A stretch of 7,557 bases of DNA from an uncultured Bacteroidales bacterium. GTDB lineage: Bacteria; Bacteroidota; Bacteroidia; Bacteroidales; Paludibacteraceae. The stretch is from the NCBI GenBank assembly GCA_937901225.1, contig CALCGX010000105.1, positions 1 through 7,557 on the forward strand, given 5' to 3'. Positions 1 through 5,214 of this stretch are shown here, one piece after another (the stretch's first letter is position 1; each line of letters opens with the position of its first letter). Both the position numbers and the translations under genes were made by a program. Below the pieces are notes generated by a model. That model was not told the origin of the DNA. It did no database searches and saw nothing but the letters and a program-made list of their open reading frames with translations.

Positions 1-2462
1 ACCTTCTCGATCATCTGCTCCTGGGTGCTTTCCAGATTATCCGCATTTTCTATCTGCCCGCACTGGCACACAGCAGCACTGTGGTCATTGCCGGTGAAGA
101 AATCGTTGTGATGGTTGAATTGTCCACCTGTACGCTCGCTCCAACTATTGGTGTTATCCTTGCTGAGCTCATTGCCTGGCACTGCCAACATACCCAAAGC
201 CTCCGCATTGCGTGTAGCTACGCCTGACATGTATTGTGGGAAGAGATCCCATGGGTAGGTGCAATAGTCATGGTCAGTGAGCGCCAAGATCTTGTACCCT
301 GCTGCATGGTAGCGGTCTACGACATAGGCGGTGGTGAATTTCTCGATAGGGTCATTGGATTGTGTGGTATGGGTGTGCATATTGCTCTTGTATTGGTTCA
401 CGCTTACCCAATCAATCATTTGGTAAGGGTTGTTGTGTAGCACAGGATCAACACTCTGTCCGTCCACCACTTTCGCATATACGGCACGGTGTGCCTTGGT
501 GGTGGTACCACCTTGCTCAATATCCAAATAGAAACCATAGATACCGCTGGTAGGCGATGCAATGGTATATACTTCCTCGCCATTACTGCCCTTGCTAAGG
601 GTGATAGCTTCCGACTTTTGGTTATTATGGTTCATGCGGAAGTTCACGTTGTAGCCATTGAGTGCGTTGATCTTCACCCTGAGGGTGATAGGGGTGCCTG
701 GGCGTACTACTGCTGGCTCTACAGTCATGTATTCCAATTCAATATCTGTACTGCTGGCACTGCCCCATGCCGTCTCAGTCACAGTCAGTTGGTTGGTCAG
801 ATAGGAGTAGGTCACAGTGGCTTTGATGCAATCGTCTGAAGCTGTAGCACTCACCAGTTCGCCCATATCGCTACCTGAGTTCACACTACCATAGTGCACG
901 GAGATGGTTTTGTCGTCACCCAAAGTCACGTTAGCGCTCACTTCGTAGTTGCCGCCGATGGTCATCGTAGTGCCATTGACTTTGAAGTGCTCAGATGAAG
1001 CCGCCGATTGCTCGTAACTACCGTCTGCAAACACAGCTACGCGCTGCCATGAGGTGGTCTTGCGGGTGTTCTTAAAGCCAATATCTTTTGGCGAAGAAAG
1101 CAGCAATTCGCCATCGCAAGTGCTACTGCTGTTGAGGTTCCAATAGTAACTATATTTCTTGCTATCCACAGGGATCTCCTTCACAATCACCTGTGCTGCG
1201 GTAGGCGTCTTGCCATCGGTGTAGAAATAGCCCTTCTGCGTAGGTGTGCCATCGCAGGTGAGTGTAGTAGTACCCTCTCCTTTCATAAAATACCATGTAA
1301 TATCTGCATCATTCAAGGCTTGTTGCACAGATTGTTTGATAGTATGGTTGATATACTCTGGCTTCTCACTCAATACGTTCTTAAATGCTTTCCCCCATGT
1401 GCGATCATCATGGGCGCCATCAATCTCCCAATTAGAAACAAGATAGTTTTTGTCGTATAACCAAGAACTATAATAATCTATCTCATCGGTTGTCCAATCG
1501 GTGTCGGCAGAAGTCTCTACAAAGCCAAAATGATTATCTGCAGAACCTGTGGTAAGCGTACTAACGTAGTCACGCAACTCTGTACTATTGTACCAAAAGG
1601 CTGGAGAGAATAGCACACACTTGCCAAACTTATCTAGGTGATTTAGAGTTGCATAGAATGCAAACAGTCCTGCTACGTCTGCGCCCATGATGGTGCATGC
1701 TGCTTTCTCTGAGCGGATATTGTACTTCTGCTCAAATGCGGGCTTAAAATCTTCTACGAAGCCTTTGAGGAAGGCATCGGCTTGACCAGTACCCATATAT
1801 TCCTCGTTTGCCCAAGGGGGGAATTCGGGCAGTTGGGCATAGATGACTACGATGATTCCGGGCTCTTCGCCTCGTTGCTCCATCTCAGCCACAGTTGCTG
1901 CTACGCCCCATGAATCGGGGTAGAGAATACGATCGCCCATCTCGGCATCGTCGCCTGCTTTGCGATAGCGTTGATGACGACCGAACATATAGGTGACATT
2001 GTATTGCTTGGTATTGTCATAATTGGTAGGTAAGAGGATTTGAATGGGATAATTGTTACCCGCAATCGTCCAGTTCTCTACGATACCAATGGCAGTATAT
2101 ACATTGCGCCACTTGGCTACCACATCTGGATTGCCTACTGTTGTGCGATTAGCCATCTCTCCGTCCGAAGCGGTGACTTCCACATATTTCCAGTCAGGAC
2201 CGCATACGTATTTATAACCTTCCGATGCGCTCACATCGGCTGCTGTGATACCTGCTACGGTGACTACAAACTGATTTTGTCCGTCCACCTTAGTCATGAC
2301 TACACCGCTGCCCGCGGCCCAACTACTGAGTTCTGGCAATGCGCCTACCACGTAGCAATGTTGCGTACCCTCAGGCACATTCACACGAAAAGTAACATCC
2401 GCCATTGCAGTTGATATACTGCAAACTAGTCCAATAAAGAGAGAGAGTAATGATTTTTTCAT
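1..2462 (-). CDS. Exported CBM20-like / Esterase_D-like / PHP-domain protein, C-terminus cut by window edge
   Basis: The frame is open from the ATG at 2462-2460 to the window edge (820 full codons, no stop). Residues 1-21 form a type I signal peptide (MKKSLLSLF..., ending AMA before Asp22). Cys14 follows Val, so there is no convincing lipobox. Residues about 22-115 resemble a CBM20 starch-binding fold (VTFRVNVPEGTQHCYVVG, then a Trp-containing loop). Residues about 124-375 match the Esterase_D alpha/beta-hydrolase layout: PIQILLPTNYD near the start, the elbow G260-A-D-V-A-G265 followed by LFAFYATLNHLDKFG, and a conserved-looking GAHD with His351 before TW. The nucleophile position (262) is Asp, not Ser, so esterase activity is doubtful. 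About 575-665 looks Ig-like. From about 690 there is a PHP metallohydrolase domain: H696-T-H698, T-D730-H731-D732, G-N-E765 and H784-H785. PHP domains hydrolyse phosphoesters or related bonds using bound metals; the substrate here is unknown. The domain calls are inferred from motifs. The start is supported by the signal peptide. It lies 117 bp downstream of groEL and is probably a separate unit. Confidence 0.85.
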   Translation of the reverse strand, partial: MKKSLLSLFIGLVCSISTAMADVTFRVNVPEGTQHCYVVGALPELSSWAAGSGVVMTKVDGQNQFVVTVAGITAADVSASEGYKYVCGPDWKYVEVTASDGEMANRTTVGNPDVVAKWRNVYTAIGIVENWTIAGNNYPIQILLPTNYDNTKQYNVTYMFGRHQRYRKAGDDAEMGDRILYPDSWGVAATVAEMEQRGEEPGIIVVIYAQLPEFPPWANEEYMGTGQADAFLKGFVEDFKPAFEQKYNIRSEKAACTIMGADVAGLFAFYATLNHLDKFGKCVLFSPAFWYNSTELRDYVSTLTTGSADNHFGFVETSADTDWTTDEIDYYSSWLYDKNYLVSNWEIDGAHDDRTWGKAFKNVLSEKPEYINHTIKQSVQQALNDADITWYFMKGEGTTTLTCDGTPTQKGYFYTDGKTPTAAQVIVKEIPVDSKKYSYYWNLNSSSTCDGELLLSSPKDIGFKNTRKTTSWQRVAVFADGSYEQSAASSEHFKVNGTTMTIGGNYEVSANVTLGDDKTISVHYGSVNSGSDMGELVSATASDDCIKATVTYSYLTNQLTVTETAWGSASSTDIELEYMTVEPAVVRPGTPITLRVKINALNGYNVNFRMNHNNQKSEAITLSKGSNGEEVYTIASPTSGIYGFYLDIEQGGTTTKAHRAVYAKVVDGQSVDPVLHNNPYQMIDWVSVNQYKSNMHTHTTQSNDPIEKFTTAYVVDRYHAAGYKILALTDHDYCTYPWDLFPQYMSGVATRNAEALGMLAVPGNELSKDNTNSWSERTGGQFNHHNDFFTGNDHSAAVCQCGQIENADNLESTQEQMIEK

Positions 2463-2482
2463 AGGTATTGTGTGTTGATTGT

Positions 2483-2538
2483 TACTATTTAGGCTAATAA
2501 GCCAACACTAACTTATTAGCCTAAATAGTAGTTTTTTT
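2483..2538 (+). terminator. Perfect 19-bp hairpin plus T-tract, oriented against the genes
   Basis: Arms at 2483-2501 (TACTATTTAGGCTAATAAG) and 2512-2530 are perfectly complementary over 19 bp, with a 10-nt loop. On the plus strand the stem is followed by G and seven Ts (2532-2538), the form of an intrinsic terminator. All genes run on the minus strand, where the hairpin is preceded by an A-run and has no U-tract after it. As a terminator it would therefore only stop antisense transcription. On the minus strand it would be a 5'-leader stem ending 20 nt before the ATG of the esterase/PHP gene, where it could affect translation or RNA stability. The structure is seen; its role is inferred. Confidence 0.6.
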
Positions 2539-2572
2539 ATTGGTCTAATTAGTCATATTAGTCTAATTGGTT
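2537..2572. repeat. 9-bp tandem array, 4 units of NNATTRGTC
   Basis: Units are TTATTGGTC, TAATTAGTC, ATATTAGTC and TAATTGGTT, in strict 9-bp register. The array starts 7 nt beyond the groEL stop codon (2580-2582) and abuts the T-tract of the adjacent hairpin. It is the same repeat, in the same orientation, as the arrays at 5025-5087, 5161-5214 and 7212-7256. Confidence 0.8.
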
Positions 2573-2579
2573 ACAAGGA

Positions 2580-4205
2580 TTACATCATCCCCATACCACC
2601 GGCTGGCATAGCAGGCGCAGGATTCTCCTCTTTGATATCGGTGATCACGCACTCGGTAGTGAGGAACATACCTGCGATACTGGCAGCGTTCTCTAATGCT
2701 ACGCGGGTTACCTTAGCAGGATCTACTACACCAGCCTCTTTGAGGTTCTCATAGATGTCCTTACGAGCATTGTAACCAAAGTCAGCCTCGCCTTGGCGTA
2801 CCTTATCTACTACTACAGCGCCCTCCTTGCCTGCGTTAGCCACGATTTGGCGAAGTGGCTCCTCAATAGCGCGACGGATAATCTCGATACCTGTTTGCTC
2901 GTCCTCGTTCTCGCCTTTGAGACCTTCGAGGGCAGCTTGAGCACGGATATAAGCTACGCCACCACCTGCTACGATACCTTCTTCGATAGCAGCGCGGGTT
3001 GCGCTGAGCGCGTCGTCCACACGGTCTTTCTTCTCCTTCATCTCCACTTCGGAAGCAGCACCTACATTCAGTTGTGCTACACCGCCAGCGAGTTTAGCAA
3101 GACGCTCTTGGAGTTTCTCTTTGTCGTAGGTCGATTTAGTGGCAACGATTTGTGCTTTGATTTGTCCTACGCGAGCAGCGATGGCTTCTTTGTCGCCTGC
3201 GCCGTTCACGATGGTGGTGTTATCTTTGTTGACAGTAATCGTTTCTGCTGTACCGAGCATGTCGATAGTGGCTGCCTCGAGTTTGATACCTTTCTCTTCG
3301 CTGATTACGGTACCACCTGTGAGGATAGCGATATCCTCCAACATCTCTTTGCGGCGATCGCCAAAGCCAGGAGCTTTTACTGCGCAGATCTTCAATTGTG
3401 CACGCAAGCGGTTGACAACCAAGGTGGTCAATGCTTCGCTATCTACATCTTCAGCGATTACGAGCAATGGACGACCACTTTGTACAGCTGGCTCCAATAC
3501 TGGGAGCAACTCTTTGAGGTTGCTGATTTTCTTGTCATAGAGTAGGATATATGGGCGATCCATCTCCACCTCCATGGTCTCAGTGTTGGTTACGAAGTAT
3601 GGGCTGATATAGCCGCGGTCGAATTGCATACCTTGTACCACGTCGATGGTAGTGTCCATACCTTTAGCTTCGCCAATGGTGATTACACCATCTTTGCTTA
3701 CCATACGCATGGCATCAGCGATAAGTTTACCAATCTCTGCGTCGTTGTTAGCAGATACGGTAGCCACTTGCTCGATTTTATCGAAATCGTTGCCTACCTC
3801 TTCACTTTGTGCCTTGATATTCGCTACAATAGCGCTCACAGCTTTGTCCATACCGCGCTTGAGATCCATTGGATTAGCACCTGCGGTTACGTTTTTCAGA
3901 CCTACGCTCACGATAGCTTGGGTGAGGACGGTAGCGGTAGTAGTACCGTCACCTGCTTGATCGCCAGTCTTGCTGGCTACCTCTTTCACGAGTTGTGCGC
4001 CGAGGTTCTCTGCTGCATCAGCTAGTTCTATCTCTTTGGCTACTGACACACCATCTTTGGTGATGTGTGGAGCACCAAACTTCTTGTCGATAATCACGTT
4101 ACGACCTTTAGGGCCGAGGGTTACTTTCACAGCGTTAGCCAATTGGTCCACGCCACGTTTGAGGGCATCACGCGCCTCTACATTATAACTGATATTCTTT
4201 GCCAT
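2580..4205 (-). CDS. groEL: Chaperonin GroEL (Hsp60)
   Basis: This is the ATP-driven tetradecameric folding chamber of the cytoplasm, working with the GroES lid. The 541-residue length is normal for the family. The N-terminus MAKNISYNVEARDALKRGV is typical. The nucleotide-binding elements are present: LGPKGRNV at about 30-37, Asp51 in TKDGVSVAKE, D86-G-T-T-T90, the catalytic-region segment VDDALSATRAAIEEGIVAGGG near 395-415, and the Gly/Met-rich tail ending GGMGMM. The apical domain is intact (YISPYFVTNTE onwards) and no frame damage is visible. The leader just before the ATG is A-rich with no Shine-Dalgarno sequence, as is usual in Bacteroidetes. Its partner groES lies upstream on the same strand, but 534 bp away because a four-helix-bundle gene and its repeats sit between them. 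Long plus-strand frames opposite this gene are shadows of it. Confidence 0.99.
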   Translation of the reverse strand: MAKNISYNVEARDALKRGVDQLANAVKVTLGPKGRNVIIDKKFGAPHITKDGVSVAKEIELADAAENLGAQLVKEVASKTGDQAGDGTTTATVLTQAIVSVGLKNVTAGANPMDLKRGMDKAVSAIVANIKAQSEEVGNDFDKIEQVATVSANNDAEIGKLIADAMRMVSKDGVITIGEAKGMDTTIDVVQGMQFDRGYISPYFVTNTETMEVEMDRPYILLYDKKISNLKELLPVLEPAVQSGRPLLVIAEDVDSEALTTLVVNRLRAQLKICAVKAPGFGDRRKEMLEDIAILTGGTVISEEKGIKLEAATIDMLGTAETITVNKDNTTIVNGAGDKEAIAARVGQIKAQIVATKSTYDKEKLQERLAKLAGGVAQLNVGAASEVEMKEKKDRVDDALSATRAAIEEGIVAGGGVAYIRAQAALEGLKGENEDEQTGIEIIRRAIEEPLRQIVANAGKEGAVVVDKVRQGEADFGYNARKDIYENLKEAGVVDPAKVTRVALENAASIAGMFLTTECVITDIKEENPAPAMPAGGMGMM

Positions 4206-4251
4206 AGTTTCTTTTATTTAGATCGTTTCACTTTTCTTTCAGAACGTTACA

Positions 4252-4301
4252 CTGTTAGAAGTTAGACCGCCTTCGGCTGTTAGACCGCTAACGCTGTTAG
4301 A
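4252..4301. repeat. GTTAGACC-type repeats at the 3' end of the four-helix gene
   Basis: Four related copies are seen on the plus strand: CTGTTAGA (4252-4259), GTTAGACCGC (4261-4270), CTGTTAGACCGC (4277-4288) and CTGTTAGA (4294-4301). A small GCC-TTC-GGC hairpin lies at 4269-4277. The last copy contains the TAA stop of the four-helix gene (4297-4299). CTGTTAGACC at 4277-4286 is a perfect 10-bp inverted match to GGTCTAACAG at 4715-4724 on the other side of that gene, so the two flanks bracket it. Confidence 0.7.
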
Positions 4302-4653
4302 TATTATCTAACTTAGTTTTGAATGAAACAGCCATTCGCTGGAGATTATCTAATGTATCTTGTATTTCACGACTTAGAACAGAATTTACAAATCCTAATC
4401 TTTCGCTTAGAATTAATTGTGTATGCAATTCGTACATAGATCCAATACTCATACTGATAAAATGAGAGAAATCCTTATCAGAATTGCGACCTGCTCCTTC
4501 TGCTATATTAGAAGGAATAGAAATAGCAGCTCTATTCATCTGAGATACTAATCCGTACTTCTCTTCTGCAGGAAAAGAGTTTGTCAGTTTGTATATATCT
4601 ACAACAAGCTCCATTGCTTGTTGCCATATTTGTAAATTATTGTAATTATGCAT
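4297..4653 (-). CDS. Four-helix bundle protein (23S rRNA intervening-sequence / S23-like family)
   Basis: The 118-residue product has the hallmarks of the TIGR02436-type four-helix-bundle family: NLQIWQQAMELVVDIYKLT near the start, FPAEEKYGLVSQMNRAAISI, the signature IPSNIAEGAGRNS, then FSHFISMSIGSMYELHTQLIL, and a final amphipathic helix. Relatives were first noticed in 23S rRNA intervening sequences and are widespread as free-standing genes; their biochemical role is not established. I chose the ATG at 4653-4651 because family members start just before this conserved helix. A longer frame from a TTG at 4692 would add 13 residues read from repeat and hairpin DNA. It lies between groES and groEL, flanked by GTTAGACC/GGTCTAAC repeats, which suggests an inserted cassette. 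No transmembrane segment or signal peptide is visible. Confidence 0.9.
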   Translation of the reverse strand: MHNYNNLQIWQQAMELVVDIYKLTNSFPAEEKYGLVSQMNRAAISIPSNIAEGAGRNSDKDFSHFISMSIGSMYELHTQLILSERLGFVNSVLSREIQDTLDNLQRMAVSFKTKLDNI

Positions 4654-4669
4654 CTGTGAATATCTCTCA

Positions 4670-4740
4670 GCCCTTTTAGGGCGGTCTCTCAACGTAGTGG
4701 TCTAACAATGTAATGGTCTAACAGGGCTTTAGCCCGGTCT
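4670..4740. repeat. Repeat and hairpin cluster upstream of the four-helix gene
   Basis: Two adjacent 16-bp copies, CAACGTAGTGGTCTAA (4690-4705) and CAATGTAATGGTCTAA (4706-4721), match at 14 of 16 positions. They are flanked by two GC hairpins: GCCC-TTTTA-GGGC (4670-4682) and GGGC-TTTA-GCCC (4724-4735). The cluster ends exactly at the groES stop codon. GGTCTAACAG (4715-4724) is inverted relative to CTGTTAGACC at 4277-4286. Reading the minus strand, both flanks share the frame AGACCG, small hairpin, CTGTTAGACC, in opposite orientation. Confidence 0.7.
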
Positions 4741-5015
4741 TATTTTAGCAAGGCTAAAATGTCGCTTTGGCGCATGATGAGGTATTTCTCGCCTTCGTAC
4801 TCAAGTTCGGTGCCAGCATACTTGCCGTAGAGTACGGTGTCGCCCTCTGCGAGGAGCATTTTCTCATCTTTGGTGCCTTCGCCTACGGCGATTACTTCGC
4901 CACGGAGTGGTTTCTCTTTTGCGCTATCAGGGATGATGATACCGCCGATAGTCTTCTCTTTTGCAGCCATAGGTTTTACCAATACACGGTCTGCTAATGG
5001 TTGAATTTTGCTCAT
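4740..5015 (-). CDS. groES: Co-chaperonin GroES (Hsp10)
   Basis: GroES is the heptameric lid that caps GroEL and encloses substrate during ATP-driven folding in the cytoplasm. The 91-residue product has the normal family size. It opens IQPLADRVLVKP and carries the mobile-loop region EKTIGGIIIPDSAKEKP that contacts GroEL. It continues GEVIAVGEGT, VLYGKYAGTELEYEGEKYLI and ends DILALLK. The ATG at 5015 is the only sensible start and is preceded by an AT-rich leader containing the 9-bp array. It is the first gene of the chaperonin pair. The stop codon directly adjoins the repeat cluster that separates it from the four-helix gene and groEL. No CIRCE operator (TTAGCACTC-N9-GAGTGCTAA) is present upstream, so HrcA-type control is not supported. 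Confidence 0.98.
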   Translation of the reverse strand: MSKIQPLADRVLVKPMAAKEKTIGGIIIPDSAKEKPLRGEVIAVGEGTKDEKMLLAEGDTVLYGKYAGTELEYEGEKYLIMRQSDILALLK

Positions 5016-5024
5016 AGTATATTT

Positions 5025-5087
5025 TTATTAGTCTTATTAGTCGAATTAGTCGAATTAGTCTTATTAGTCAAATTGGTCGAATTAGTC
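5025..5087. repeat. 9-bp tandem array, 7 units, in the groES leader
   Basis: Seven consecutive units run in strict 9-bp register: TTATTAGTC twice, GAATTAGTC twice, TTATTAGTC, AAATTGGTC and GAATTAGTC, followed by a decayed unit at 5088-5096. The array ends 9 nt before the groES start codon, so it is probably transcribed in the groES leader as GACYAATNN repeats. This is the longest array in the window. Confidence 0.85.
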
Positions 5088-5095
5088 TAATAGGT

Positions 5096-5105
5096 ATTAT
5101 ACAAA
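5096..5105 (-). promoter_or_regulatory. Weak candidate promoter core for groES
   Basis: On the minus strand this reads TTTGTATAAT, about 80 nt before the groES start. The TTTG could be the core of a Bacteroidetes -7 element (TAnnTTTG), but the upstream half reads AGAG rather than TAnn. The nearest upstream TTTG (5136-5133) is spaced too widely for a good -33 box. It is listed only because it is the best candidate in a gap that should contain the chaperonin promoter. Confidence 0.2.
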
Positions 5106-5128
5106 CTCTGTGCCACACACCACCAACA

Positions 5129-5143
5129 CTGCCAAATTGGCAG
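5129..5143. promoter_or_regulatory. Short palindrome between the protease and groES
   Basis: CTGCCAA-A-TTGGCAG is a perfect 7-bp inverted repeat with a one-base centre. It sits in the unique DNA between the two 9-bp arrays, about 24 bp upstream of the weak promoter candidate for groES. The position suits an operator for the chaperonin genes, but no known operator was recognised. There is no U-tract after it on the minus strand, so it is a poor terminator for the protease gene. Confidence 0.3.
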
Positions 5144-5160
5144 ATTGGTTGCTTCTTGGG

Positions 5161-5214
5161 GAATTGGTCGGATTAGTCAAATTAGTCTAATTGGTCGGAT
5201 TGGTCTAATTGGTC
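5161..5214. repeat. 9-bp tandem array, 6 units, overlapping the protease stop
   Basis: Units are GAATTGGTC, GGATTAGTC, AAATTAGTC, TAATTGGTC, GGATTGGTC and TAATTGGTC, in strict register. The array enters the 3' end of the protease gene: the final Thr and Asn codons and the TAG stop (5205-5207) are spelled by repeat sequence. It has the same orientation as the other arrays in the window. Confidence 0.85.

Noticed and set aside
845..852. TAGCACTC, resembling half of a CIRCE heat-shock operator
   Set aside because: It lies inside the coding region of the esterase/PHP gene and there is no inverted partner GAGTGCTAA nine bases away.
2419..2430. Lipoprotein lipobox around Cys14 of the esterase/PHP protein
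   Set aside because: The residue before the Cys is Val, where a lipobox needs Gly, Ala or Ser. An AMA signal peptidase I site fits better.
2483..2530. Intrinsic terminator for groEL
   Set aside because: On the minus strand no U-tract follows the stem; the T-tract is on the plus-strand side only.
2793..3545. Long plus-strand open frame of 250 codons opposite groEL
   Set aside because: It is fully antisense to an unmistakable groEL, has an unlikely Cys/Phe-rich composition and no recognisable domain. It is a shadow of the codon bias of the real gene.
4654..4692. N-terminal extension of the four-helix protein from a TTG at 4692
   Set aside because: The extra 13 codons are made of repeat and hairpin DNA, the start codon is TTG, and family members begin at the ATG at 4653.
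5025..5214. Possible CRISPR array
   Set aside because: The units are 9 bp, directly adjacent and without spacers. There is no cas gene in the window.
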